A stretch of DNA of 64,000 nucleotides from the NCBI GenBank assembly GCA_905250115.1, contig CAJNOI010000157.1, positions 1 through 64,000 of the forward strand, given 5' to 3'. Origin of the DNA: Adineta steineri. Its lineage: Eukaryota; Rotifera; Eurotatoria; Adinetida; Adinetidae. The notes beneath the pieces were generated by a model. It made no database searches and was not told the origin of the DNA. It worked only from the letters and a program-made list of their open reading frames with translations. Both the position numbers and the translations under genes were made by a program. This document shows, piece by piece, positions 1 through 10,673 of the stretch (positions are counted from its first letter, which is position 1; every line of letters starts with the position of its first letter).

Positions 1-1886
1 ATAGCATGTGATTTATTGTAAAATATAAGTGCTTTAGAATATTTACCTATATTATTATATACGGAACCAATATTTTTGTAGGAATGAGCTAAACTTGGAT
101 GATTATTTGGTAGATTTTTTTGACGTATTCGTAATGCTTTCTTATGTGATAAAAGAGCTTTATGATGTTCACCTAACTTCTCATATAATAAACCAATATG
201 TCCATAAGATTCAGCTAAATCAATATGATCTAATGGAAGAATATCTTGTTTAATATCCAATGCTATTCGATGAAAAAGAAGTGCTTTCGGATATTCTCCC
301 ATACGTTGATACATTTGACCGATATTATTGTAACAACTAGCTAAAGAAATCTGATGTGAAGGAAAAGTATTTTCATGAATTTTTAAAGCTTTTCTAAAAT
401 ATAAGATTGCATCCATATAATTTCCTTGATGATTTTTAGTTTTTCCAAGTTGATTATATATATATGCTTTTTTAATATCAGTTGATGTTTGATTAAGTAA
501 TTGTTTATAAACTTGTTCAGCTTTATTAAATTGATCTAATTTTAATAATAATCGTCCTAATCGATCCCATCCAGTAGATCCTCGAGTTTCCGATCGTATA
601 TTTTTTGTAAGTTTATTCAGTCGATGATCGGTATCATTGATTGCTTTTAGTTCTACAAGCCAAATACGATTATCATTTTCATAAGGTTTAATATCAACAA
701 TTCGAAAAAGTGTATGCATAGAAAAAAGAATTTCTTGTTCTTGACCTTTGTAATAGCCAGTATCATTGACATAGGCGAAAGGTGTTGATAGAATTGATGG
801 ATCAATAGTCATTTGAAAAAGTATTCCTACCATATCTGGATTATCTCGATTACTTTCAGCAAATGCAAGAGAAACTTGTTTATCTGTACTTGTTGATAAG
901 AAATTGTTAAAAGACATTAATCCATTTTTTGTTTTAATCAACTTTTCAAAACGATTCTTAGGAATGCCTTGACCACGATAAACAATAAATGGTTTTGTAG
1001 ATCGATTATGACACTGTTCATTATGTAATTGTTTAATATTATGATTGAGATCACAAATGAAAAAGCCTAATTTAATAAGAGTATCTGTTTCGAGAGTACG
1101 AAGAGCTCTATTAAGTATAGAAGATAGAAAGCAAGGATAGGTATACCACCAAATAGGTTTTTGACACTTATATTCTTGTCTAAATTTATCAATAATATTA
1201 AAATCTCCATAATTACACTCATGACTATAAGTAGTAAAATCTCTAATAGATTCTTCGTCATATTCAATTTCAAATAAAATTTCTTTTAAAATTTGTGTAT
1301 ACATAAATGTATGATCAATTTCAGTATTATCATTATTTTCATCTATTGGAACAAAACTCATTGAAATTGAATTATAATCACATCGTTGTGCAGCGTTTTT
1401 AAGAGATTTATACATTGATGTTATTTGTTTGTGAATACCTTGTATTTTCCACCAACCAGTTATCCATTGGATATTTTGTGATGTATTTCGATTAAGTATA
1501 TATATTGAATCAAGTTGATACATATGATGAATACGTGGTATGATTTGTTGACCAAGATTATCAGATACAATTAAAAATATTTTCTCATTTTTAATTTCAT
1601 TGAGAAAATTCATACATTCTCTAATATTGTCAAATTTATCAATCGTATAAACAATACTTTTTAATGTTGTTATTATTTCATAATACTTTTTATTGTTTAT
1701 TTTATCCATATTATCATCTAACCATACAAGAACGAAATTTTGTTTAATATTGGAATATGCAAGAGAACTTCGTCTGACAGGTAAAGAATCATTAAGTATC
1801 GTTGGCATATGTAATGTAGACGATTGAATTGATTCCATAACATTTGTTAAGACAGTACATATTTGCTTGGACTGCAATCTATTCAT
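1..1886 (-). CDS. ADP-ribosyltransferase + TPR protein (3' end beyond window)
   Basis: An uninterrupted reading frame of 628 codons runs from the ATG at 1886 off the left edge. The middle carries an arginine-specific ADP-ribosyltransferase signature in order: YRGQG (Arg304), FLSTS (Ser331) and GQEQEIL (Glu383 and Glu385), i.e. the R-S-ExE triad. From about residue 430 to the edge there are tetratricopeptide repeats of the kinesin-light-chain type (units such as LAESYGHIGLLYEKLGE and LAHSYKNIGSVYNNIGK). The family is expected to transfer ADP-ribose from NAD+ to arginines, with the TPR part binding partners. The first 250 residues show no domain I recognise. No signal peptide or intron is visible. 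ART-TPR fusions are typical of bdelloid gene sets. The ART call is firm; substrate and location are unknown. Confidence 0.9.
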   Translation of the reverse strand, partial: MNRLQSKQICTVLTNVMESIQSSTLHMPTILNDSLPVRRSSLAYSNIKQNFVLVWLDDNMDKINNKKYYEIITTLKSIVYTIDKFDNIRECMNFLNEIKNEKIFLIVSDNLGQQIIPRIHHMYQLDSIYILNRNTSQNIQWITGWWKIQGIHKQITSMYKSLKNAAQRCDYNSISMSFVPIDENNDNTEIDHTFMYTQILKEILFEIEYDEESIRDFTTYSHECNYGDFNIIDKFRQEYKCQKPIWWYTYPCFLSSILNRALRTLETDTLIKLGFFICDLNHNIKQLHNEQCHNRSTKPFIVYRGQGIPKNRFEKLIKTKNGLMSFNNFLSTSTDKQVSLAFAESNRDNPDMVGILFQMTIDPSILSTPFAYVNDTGYYKGQEQEILFSMHTLFRIVDIKPYENDNRIWLVELKAINDTDHRLNKLTKNIRSETRGSTGWDRLGRLLLKLDQFNKAEQVYKQLLNQTSTDIKKAYIYNQLGKTKNHQGNYMDAILYFRKALKIHENTFPSHQISLASCYNNIGQMYQRMGEYPKALLFHRIALDIKQDILPLDHIDLAESYGHIGLLYEKLGEHHKALLSHKKALRIRQKNLPNNHPSLAHSYKNIGSVYNNIGKYSKALIFYNKSHA

Positions 1887-3068
1887 GATTTATTTCAATA
1901 GTCTATTTTTTAGAATAGACGATGAAAATAACTATGATTATTATGAAGAAGTAATCAGTTCTTTTTATAGTTTTTCTTATTTGGATATTTCCTGGGATAT
2001 TTTCTATCTGTCAACTAACAAGCATGTTTTATTTACCCACTCAATAACATATGACGAGGACGAGAACGAGAAGCGCCTAGTCAGGCAAATCGAAAAAAAA
2101 ACTTGTTCTCTTTTTTATTCATGATAAATTAATTAAATCCATGTGTAAAGTCATATGATGTACCCGCGATATTAATGATACTATCTTTATTACGCAGAAA
2201 TGGTAGATGACGGAAAATTCCAAGTAAAAACGATATATGAATATACTATAACGGTAGTATAAACACAATAGTTTTTTCAATCGTCAAAAATCGAAATGGA
2301 GAAGATTTTTCTTGAATTAATAATACTGTTTTATGGTTATTTAATGTTTCTCATATTATTGAAGCATATCAATACATAATCTATTTATAATGAATGTGCA
2401 AAAGCTTTTTAGGTGATCGTTTTTTAATTTATACGATCTATAAATAAAGTATAAGTGTGACTTTAATATTTTTATATTTGAATGGTTTTCGTAGTTTGAA
2501 TCATTTATTTTTGCTCTTGCTGAAAACTAATTGAATTTTAAAGATTTTAAGTTTATAAATAGTGTTTTCTTTTATATAGCTAAAACGGATCCAACTAGTT
2601 TGGATTTCATCATTCTATCTTTTACTGTCGATCATACTCCACATTTTATTCACTGTACTTTTCACACCTACGCTAGTTATTCCACTATTTAATTATCTTT
2701 CATTGAAATAACTGAATTTATTTTAAAAAAAGAAATAATCTGAGATTACATAAGTGAAGTCAATTACGTAAGATTATGTAATTCAAGAATTTTTATAAAA
2801 TATTTGTAAATATTATTGCTATATTATGAATGAAATAAATATCTTAATTACAACAAAGAAAATTTCATATAAATAGATGATACTATTTAAAGTTTTGTAT
2901 CTATCTAGAAAAAAAAATGAATATTTGATAAAGAAGATGACGTTATTTTGTTTTATCTAAACTTGTGTCATGCATGATAAGAATTTATATAAAAGAGTAA
3001 ATATGCTTATCATCTTCTCATAAATATCACATGAATTTTACTTGTATAGAGTCATTTTTACAGCAACC
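1887..3068. other. Intergenic region
   Basis: AT-rich sequence between the divergent ART-TPR gene and the small membrane-protein gene. A plus-strand ORF at 1867-2124 overlaps the ART-TPR start, has no recognisable protein features and is probably chance. I see no gene, only the TATA-like motif listed separately. Confidence 0.6.
2986..2994 (+). promoter_or_regulatory. TATA-box-like motif
   Basis: TATATAAAA lies about 75 bases upstream of the chosen ATG at 3069, a plausible core promoter for the following gene. In such AT-rich DNA the motif can arise by chance. Confidence 0.35.
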
Positions 3069-3647
3069 ATGATGAAAATGTTTCTTGTCTTTCTTACCAT
3101 TGCTTTACTGCCTGTTGCAACTTATGCTCGTTGCACATATGGTTGTTCATGTACTAATGATAGTCCTTGTGAATATTATTGTGAAAATTATCAATGTCAA
3201 CTACCAACTCCACTCTTTCAAAAATGTTCTCCTTACTACACGCATCCACGACAATGTGGTACTTCAAGATTTTGTGATTTTGACTCAAGCTATACTTGTC
3301 AACCTAAAAAAACGAATGGTGAACGTTGTACATATGATTATGCATGTATATCTGGAAATTGTGATTCTGGATCACGTACATGTCAAACGAATTATTCACC
3401 TATCAATACAATGCTTCCCATTCTATTACCAAGTGTAGTTGTGTTCATGTTATTGTTCATTGTCACTTTAAGTATTATCGCACGTAGACGAAGAATGCGA
3501 GCACTTGCATATTATCGAAGTCCATACATTGTTTTACCATCTGGTACTCCATATTCATATCAAAATTCATATATGGTAGGAGAAACATTACCACCACCTT
3601 ATCCTGGTGTTATATCAACTCTATATCCAAAAACATATCAAAGTTAA
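3069..3647 (+). CDS. Small Cys-rich single-pass membrane protein with PPPY tail
   Basis: Intronless ORF of 192 residues from the ATG at 3069. An upstream in-frame ATG at 3042 would only add residues before the signal peptide. Residues 1-20 form a signal peptide (hydrophobic LVFLTIALLPVATYA), followed by an ectodomain of about 95 residues with 14 cysteines. Its spacing is repetitive, for example C-x5-C-x4-C-x6-C near the membrane. Then come one hydrophobic span (about residues 117-139), a basic stop-transfer (ARRRRMR) and a Tyr/Pro-rich cytoplasmic tail containing PPPY, a WW-domain (Nedd4-type) docking motif. No family is recognised; the layout suggests a small receptor or adaptor. AATAAA occurs at 3722. 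Confidence 0.75.
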   Translation: MMKMFLVFLTIALLPVATYARCTYGCSCTNDSPCEYYCENYQCQLPTPLFQKCSPYYTHPRQCGTSRFCDFDSSYTCQPKKTNGERCTYDYACISGNCDSGSRTCQTNYSPINTMLPILLPSVVVFMLLFIVTLSIIARRRRMRALAYYRSPYIVLPSGTPYSYQNSYMVGETLPPPYPGVISTLYPKTYQS

Positions 3648-4159
3648 TTGTGTTAACAAATTTATTATACAAAGACAATTTTTTTTATAAAAATTATAGT
3701 TTAATGTATAACTTTTGAAAGAATAAAATATTTGCATATACATATATATTATCGAAATAAATAAAGAAAACTGAATTTTGATGACAAATAATTTTCATTT
3801 TCGAAAAATATTCATTTTTTTTGCAATTATAATGAAACCACTTTAGTAGAGATTGTATGTAGATAATTACCTATTTTGTTGACTATTGATATTTTATATA
3901 AAGTTAAATAATTACAAGATATTTTAAAGGGAAACTGCTTATGTAAGTTGTAGTTTTTTTTATAAGAGCAAATGAAAAATTCTGTTCGAGTAAATGACTT
4001 GAGTCAACGTTATCGAACTCTCGAGTCCGAGCCATTAACAAAATATGTTGCAAAGTATGAAACAATTGATTCTAACTAATTTTGTGTACTAATCGTACTA
4101 TTTTTATTTATAAAAAAAAGATAAAAGAAAACAAGTCAATTTTCACGATACATAATTTC
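3648..4159. other. Convergent 3' flanks
   Basis: AT-rich region between two genes that converge. The part from about 3948 to 4159 is the conserved 3' flank of the F-box family, also seen at 12350-12576, 23112-23345 and 26298-26520. No further gene is seen. Confidence 0.6.
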
Positions 4160-6985
4160 TTATAATGTCCAATGCACACTTATTTTGTTGCCACTACGCT
4201 GAATTGTATACTTATCAATAGTTATCTCGGAATCTATTACCTTTGCTAAACTTCTAACCATGTTGTCGTCTGCCATAGGAATGATGAAGCACAGGTAGCA
4301 GAGATTAGGAATACGTGTTCTTCGATTCATTAAAATAAGTTTCATAAGTGATGGAACACCTGTATCTGACATACAGTCTACTCCAAGATATTGTATATGT
4401 GGACAAAGATTGATAAAAAATTGAATTTCCTGTTCTTCTGTAGCTTGACCAAGTTTAACTTGTGTTATTTTGTTAATAGCCAATACTGATAGATAATTTT
4501 TGGTATCTTCAATAGGTAAAGATTTCAACGAAAATATTGATGGAGATGACAGTTTTAATGATTTAATATTTGGCAATGAAGATAGAATATCGAGTAACAT
4601 GTGAATACACATGCTACCACCTTCTATATCTAAATGAGTAAAATGAATTGCTTTAGAAGCACGCTTTAATTTCTTAATAAATCGCCAGGTAAGTTCGGTA
4701 AATTGATTATTCATGATAATCAATTGCATAATACGATGGTCACTTTTCGTATGTTCATGAAGATCGATCCATTCTTTTCTGACATAGAGAAAACAAAAAG
4801 ATATATGAATCATTTTATGAAATATTTTTTGACTATACCTATATGGATGAATTGAAAAAACGATGTTCTCAGAATCTATTATTATCCCACGAAACCATTT
4901 TCGTTCAATCCAAAATGGTGAACTAACTTGATTAATGAATCCATTACTTAAATCAATTAAATCTTTCGTGAAATCATCATGAATAATTTGATTAAAATGA
5001 AAGGAGAATTTTTCTAATTGCGGCATATATTTTTTAATTAATCGTTCACAACCATTATCATCAAGAAAATCTTCACCCCAAAATACAGAAATATTCAATA
5101 TTTGTAATGGAGAGGATATTGTCTTAATAAACATTTCAAATTCATCAAACGAAGCCTCAGATTGTTGAATATAAAGAGATTTTAAATGTGGTAATTTCAT
5201 CGATAGATCGTTTTTGAATTCTTCTTTTGAGTCCATCACTAGATCGCAATACAAATGACGAAGTTGTGGTGTGTAATGAAGTATAGAATTTAGCTGAGTA
5301 AAAGTACAAGTATGATCAATAATCAAATATTGGATGGTGCTAAATTTTTGATTGATTACACGTGGAATATTGATTTCTCGTGCATGAATAGATCTTGATA
5401 GTCGGTTATATTTCAATGCAGGTAACGAAAAAATTAATGGATAAATATTTCCCAGATCATAGTAATCATTAGCCTTTATAGAAATGGTTAGTGAGAATAG
5501 ACGAGGTAAAGACTTTAAATAAAAAAGAGTTGCGAGTAGTTTCTCTGTTTTGATTCCTTTGAGAATAATTGATTCAAGACGAAGAAATGATCCATCAATA
5601 GTACAATGATTAAAGAACGTATCAATTAGTGGTGGATCAGTCGAATAACTAGCCAAATGAAGTGAAAGAATACGATGTGAATTTGGAATAATAACATGTT
5701 GACAATGATCTTCGAGCAAATGTTTTGATTCTGGAACAAGTTTTATTCGAAGTAAAAGTGACGAAGAACTAATAAGATTTTGTAAACAAATATTAAGATT
5801 TGAAAATGATTCATATATATCACAAGCATCCAGATATTCGAATATTTCGTACAAAACTTCATTTGATAAATTTTCAAAGCAGGTATACGATGTACTGAAA
5901 AAATATATGATATATTTTAACAGATGCGTTTATTGATTACCTTCCATCACTCAATCTGGCTAAAGAAAAAAATAAAAAAAAATAACTTTAGTATATTTCT
6001 AATCTACTTTGTAGCGTTTTCATTTCCACATCAATCGATTGACTTGAACTTTGTTGTCGTTTGATTTGATTCATATTTATGCAACAAATAAATATAAATT
6101 GTAAACGTTTTCTTAAGTAAACAAAATCGACTGGATGTAATAGTATAAAGAAACTGTTTTTTTTCTTCCATTCGATATATATACAAATGAATTTCGATTA
6201 GTCACTATGTTTTATTTATTACTCTTTGTTCTATCATTTTCTATTTAAAAGAAAGATAAGAGAATAAAATAAGTATTTGTGGTTAACATGTGTTATTATT
6301 TTCGATAAAATTTGATATACATATACAGAGATTGATGACGTTATCTTTAATAGCTTTATTTTCACATATGTAAACAAAAAGGCACGTGTTAGTTATATAC
6401 GTTATATTTATCCGAGTGAATAATTAATTTAATAAAATCATATTTAATAAAAATATTATTTCACATTACAACCTTTGTCATAGATTTTTCTTAGTGAGAT
6501 TTTTTGTTTTTATTACATTATGAGGAATTACTAAACATCTATATAACACTCAAGTTATGAGAAAGTTAAGTATAGAAGAATATAAAAGAATCATGTGATA
6601 AATGTTATTATTATTATTTTTTGAATAGAGATATATAACTTTTACACAGTATTAAACACATTTAAAGATTACTCATAGTGAATAAATCCTTTGATTTAAT
6701 CTAAAAATTCTTTTGCTTTTATTTGTTTTTCTTCTTCTCTCTGCGTGACCATAAAAATTATATTAACAATTTTTTCTTTATGTTCGCATACACAGAATCG
6801 TAGAATAATTTGAGTTTTATGCTTTGTTTTATTTAATTAATTCAAAACTAGAATGACATTTAGAATGAACATAATGTAAAGTTTAATATTGAAATAAAGC
6901 TGATACGAAAATAAATTGTTAAGAAAATTATCGAATGATTAATGTTTCTCTTCATTACTAACTATAATATAGTAAAATCGTATAA
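3948..6985 (-). repeat. Duplicated block A (F-box gene plus flanks)
   Basis: The block holds F-box copy A with its 3' flank and about 900 bases of 5' flank. The distal 5' part (6378-6980) matches 16158-16753 upstream of the SDR in block B, but block A has no SDR. The junction lies near 6375, where an AAACAAAA stretch runs straight into CACGTGTTAG. Confidence 0.75.
4160..6074 (-). CDS. F-box/LRR-like protein, copy A
   Basis: Four exons by splice signals and frame: 6074-6008 (67 nt), 5959-5941 (19-nt microexon), 5894-4839 and 4778-4160, giving 586 residues. The protein starts MNQIKRQQSSSQSIDVEM. The F-box follows (FENLSNEVLYEIFEYLD, about residues 37-80), then a long leucine-rich-repeat-like region with units such as ILSSLPNIKSLKLSS, ending in a conserved HWTL. 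F-box proteins usually recruit substrates to SCF ubiquitin ligases through Skp1, with the LRRs choosing the substrate. The last intron (4779-4838) is exactly 60 nt and stop-free in frame, so retention would add 20 residues rather than truncate. Paralogues B, C and D share structure and flanks. Confidence 0.85.
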
Positions 6986-7139
6986 GAAATACGGTACCTC
7001 TACATTTCGTCCTGAATGCTCTTTGTCCGATTTCATCTTGTCTTCTTACAATTCGTCCTAATTATCTCTTGTCCTATTACATTTTGTCCGAAAAGCTAAG
7101 TATTCACTTTTTATCACAATAATAAGACCAAAAATTTAC

Positions 7140-7303
7140 GGTGGCTGTGGAGTGAATGTCAATAAAAAAGATACATGTACCGACACCCACACTCACCCAC
7201 CCACACCCATACCAACACCCATACCCATACCGACACTCATCCACCCACGCCCATCCCACACCCATTCATACAGCCTCACTGGCACCCATCCCCGCACCCG
7301 CAC
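7140..7303. repeat. Telomere-like foldback 1
   Basis: A short G-rich arm (GGTGGCTGTGGAGTG, 7140-7154) is followed, after about 26 bases, by a long C-rich run (7181-7303) built from ACACCC, ACCCAT and CACCC words. These are degenerate complements of TGTGGG. Confidence 0.6.
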
Positions 7304-7933
7304 CATGGAAGAATAAATAGTAACTGCTACTACTCTAGTAACTTTCGATGAAAGATCTTCCGACAAAATATCTTTCGCCGAAAAATCTTTCTATATTCGA
7401 CGAAAAGTCACTCGATCAACGGCACCTCATCCGATTGTTTCTTTTGGACAGCTTTTTGTTTGCTCTAAGCAATCGAACAACGAAGGAAGAAAGTGGGAAA
7501 ACCCATTAATATGCTTCAGGCCATTTTTAAGCTTCAGACAAATCAGTGATTCAATAGAATTGTCAATTTGCTTTTGCTTTCGCCTTCATTCGGTTGGTAA
7601 TATAAGTGCATCAAGAACTATTTAAGAATGAAAGTAAACAGCATTTTTTTATTTTTTTCCGTCAGTGTTGTCCATTGCACAATTTGTAAAAAAAAGGTAG
7701 GTTTTATATACATGTGAAACTGATAGACAGAATAAGTCAATGTTTTATGTAAGCTTTATGCATTTGGACGTTATCATATGTACTGTCGCAAATGAGAAAT
7801 ATAGTTTTGGTTACATCGGTTGATTGCATTTATTCTTTTCCCATCAAGAAGAAAAAGCGAGAGATGAAAAAAAAGTTTCACTACTCTCTAACTTCTATAG
7901 CGTGATAGTTAATGTTTGCGCTAGAGCTGCAAA

Positions 7934-7975
7934 GGTGTAGGTGTAGGTGTTGATTATTAAATCCACATCCTCGAG
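7934..7975. repeat. Telomere-like foldback 2 (weak)
   Basis: GGTGTAGGTGTAGGTGT, a short AT spacer, then ATCCACATCCTCGAG. The arms are only partly complementary. Confidence 0.35.
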
Positions 7976-8273
7976 TGAAAAGCTTTGTTTTTTCTCAAAT
8001 AAAGTACGTGACACTGTCGTATTTTCCTATAATTTCGAGAGAACGTTTCTTGATTTTGTAAGAAAAATATCCTGATCAACTCCTGTTTTCTAACGAAAAA
8101 ACCCGGATTTTTAAATTTGGATTTGGCAACCCTCTAATAACAATAATGTTAAAATATTGTTAGAGAAAGATTTCATTTCTATCTTCTGTGTTCACATATA
8201 TGTGCTCTTGGCTTTTCTTTATAATTTATTTTTCGTTAAATTAGATAAATTTGTTTTTTGATAAATTCAATAA

Positions 8274-10664
8274 ATGGCTAGTTATTTCAAAACTCCATTT
8301 AATATTGGTGGTCATCACCATTATATTGAATTAAAAGTACCAAAAAATGAAACACCATCTAATAATAATATTATTTGTTGTGTTGATGTATCTGGTTCAA
8401 TGAGTGGTAGTCCAATTCGTAATGTTTGTGAAGTTTTACGTGATGTATATAAACGTACAAATATTGAATATCCATTATTTACATATAATACAACAGCTAA
8501 TACACAATTAACAATCAAAGCTGTTGAAAATAAAGATTTAAATGCAAGTGGTGGAACTAGTTTTAGTTCAATTTTTACAGCTATACAAAATCATTTAATT
8601 AGTAATCAAAAATCGACTACATTTATTTTTATGACTGATGGTCAAGACGGTGATTCTCAAGATGCATTAAAACGAGCTATGACATTTTTAAATTTAACTA
8701 TTAAAGGATTGGCAAAAACTGTTGCAATTGTATTTCATGTTATCGGTTTTGGTGAGGTAAATAATAATTTTCTAGATGAAGTACGAAAACTTGGTACGAA
8801 AGAAGGTTTATTTCGATATTCAACACAATCAGCTGAATTACAAAATAATTTTAATGATATGTTTGAATATGCAATGTCAGCAAAAGAATATACTATTGTT
8901 ATTAATAATCAATCATATACAGCAAATTGTAATGAAGAAACAGTAGGATTTTTAATTAATAATATAAACATTGATGATACAATAACTAATGAAATAATAG
9001 TTAAATCATCTGATGGTGAATTAAAAGTTCCATTAGATTTAAAAGAAAATATAAGTCCACTTCATGTTGTTCGAGCATTAAATTTAATTTCACCAGATGA
9101 TGAAGAATCTGTTCAACAAATTCGTACATATCTTTATTCAATTATTCCAACAGGGAATATGGATCCTACAGAAAAATTAGAATTAGAACAAATTAAAAAA
9201 GAAATTGATGAACGACTGATGGAATATACAAAATTATTTACACAAATTAAAATTGGACAAGTACCTGAACAAGTTAAATTAAAATTAAGTGCATTAAGAC
9301 ATGATCCAACATTTGCTAATGCACAACGACGTAAAAAGTTAGATTTACGTATTAATAAAAATGTTGATTATTTTCGTAAAACGGATATAAGTGGTATATT
9401 AGATGGTTATAAAAAAGATATTGATCAACAAGGTTGGAATTATATAAAAGAACAAAAACCAGATTGGGTTTGTATTTATTCAAATGATGATATATATGAC
9501 ATGATGAGAAAAACATCAGATAATATAATGTGTTTAGGAATTTTAATAGAACGTAATGAAGAAGCAATAAAATCACCAACAAAAGGTTTAAAATTAATTA
9601 ATGTATCAAATACAATTATCTCATATGATTCATTTATCGCTGCAATGGATTTAGCAAAAACTACACAAACAAATAATAATAATTATGGACAATTTAATGG
9701 TATTAATGATGCTTATTGTGTTGTTGGACAATTACATGAAAAAATTAATGCTGTTATACCACTTTATATTAATTATGAACATATGAAACGTATAAGAATT
9801 TTAGAAGGTATTTGGTTAGGTTATATGTTTACTTTAGATTCATATGGTTATGATAAACAACAAGAAATTGGATTACTTAAATTACTTTATGATATTATTA
9901 TGCAACGTACTGGTACATCACGATATAAACAAATAGTAAAAGAATTTGAAAAAGTTTGTCATTTTATTATTACTGAATCAATTGGTTTCAAAACTGCTTA
10001 TGGTGAACAAACTTATGAAAATTTTATTGCAAGTATTCATGGACGACAAAATGGAACATATGATTTAAGTATACCATTAATTATTGGATATTTAAAAAAT
10101 GATTTTGAAAATATTCTTATACCTGTTTATTATGAATATCTTCGACAATGTTTACGTAAGAACAGACCAGTAAATAAAAATGCTATTATTGATCGTTTAT
10201 TATATGGTGATGAAAATCAACGAGTTAAAACAGTAGCAAGTAATACGAATTCAACTGGTAGTGATATAAATCTAGATCCTGATTATGTTGAACAAAGTTT
10301 TATTAAATATTTTCATGATGAAATGTGTCAACCAATTGAATTAATTCCTGAAACAACGACAGGTGAAGATCGAAAACTTATTACTACTGAACCTGAAATT
10401 GAATACATAAAAACTATTTTACAATCAATTGATAACCAATTAAGTTTAGGTGTTCCTACTGTTATTAAAGATATGTTAAAATATTGTGAACTTGATGAAA
10501 ACTATATTGAAAATCATCTTGATTATGATGATTTACGAAAAGAATTATTAATGATTTTATGCTATGATTCTATTGTACCAACAAATACAACTAAATCAAA
10601 TGTATTAAATATAATTGATGAACGACTTCAATGTAAACTTTTAATTTATTTATGTAACTATTAG
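8274..10664 (+). CDS. Large VWA-domain protein, intronless
   Basis: 796-residue ORF. A von Willebrand A domain occupies about residues 30-205 with a complete MIDAS: DVSGSMS (Asp38, Ser40, Ser42), Thr95 in GGTSF and Asp122 in FMTDGQDG, so it should bind a divalent metal and a partner protein. No signal peptide or membrane span is seen, suggesting an intracellular protein. The remainder is helical, Asn/Ile/Lys-rich and unrecognised. The gene lacks introns over 2.4 kb, unlike most multi-exon neighbours, which fits a retrocopy or a gene of foreign (protist-like) origin; neither is proven. The frame ends at TAG 10662-10664, and the same frame stays open downstream (10665-11174), so this may be the first part of a longer protein. 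Confidence 0.85.
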   Translation: MASYFKTPFNIGGHHHYIELKVPKNETPSNNNIICCVDVSGSMSGSPIRNVCEVLRDVYKRTNIEYPLFTYNTTANTQLTIKAVENKDLNASGGTSFSSIFTAIQNHLISNQKSTTFIFMTDGQDGDSQDALKRAMTFLNLTIKGLAKTVAIVFHVIGFGEVNNNFLDEVRKLGTKEGLFRYSTQSAELQNNFNDMFEYAMSAKEYTIVINNQSYTANCNEETVGFLINNINIDDTITNEIIVKSSDGELKVPLDLKENISPLHVVRALNLISPDDEESVQQIRTYLYSIIPTGNMDPTEKLELEQIKKEIDERLMEYTKLFTQIKIGQVPEQVKLKLSALRHDPTFANAQRRKKLDLRINKNVDYFRKTDISGILDGYKKDIDQQGWNYIKEQKPDWVCIYSNDDIYDMMRKTSDNIMCLGILIERNEEAIKSPTKGLKLINVSNTIISYDSFIAAMDLAKTTQTNNNNYGQFNGINDAYCVVGQLHEKINAVIPLYINYEHMKRIRILEGIWLGYMFTLDSYGYDKQQEIGLLKLLYDIIMQRTGTSRYKQIVKEFEKVCHFIITESIGFKTAYGEQTYENFIASIHGRQNGTYDLSIPLIIGYLKNDFENILIPVYYEYLRQCLRKNRPVNKNAIIDRLLYGDENQRVKTVASNTNSTGSDINLDPDYVEQSFIKYFHDEMCQPIELIPETTTGEDRKLITTEPEIEYIKTILQSIDNQLSLGVPTVIKDMLKYCELDENYIENHLDYDDLRKELLMILCYDSIVPTNTTKSNVLNIIDERLQCKLLIYLCNY

Positions 10665-10673
10665 AAACTATTA

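Larger units (their letters stand above)
6075..8273. other. Intergenic region with telomere-like repeats
   Basis: Contains the F-box A 5' flank and orphan SDR-type 5' flank (to about 6980). Then comes a stretch with recurring TTTGTCC/TTCGTCC words (6995-7095) and two telomere-like foldbacks (7140-7303 and 7934-7975, listed separately). No gene is seen. TCTTTCGACGAAA-like words near 7340-7400 also recur and may be part of a decayed repeat. Confidence 0.5.

Noticed and set aside
1867-2124. Plus-strand ORF of 85 codons overlapping the ART-TPR start
   Set aside because: It overlaps the real start antisense, has Phe/Tyr/Ser-rich chance composition and no homology that I recognise.
3085-3438. 117-codon ORF inside the Cys-rich membrane protein gene
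   Set aside because: Out-of-frame shadow of a gene with a clear signal peptide and Cys pattern.
6995-7400. TTTGTCC and TTCGCCGAAAA words as a possible transposon
   Set aside because: Words recur, but I could not find inverted ends or target duplications, so it is only noted as possible decayed repeat.
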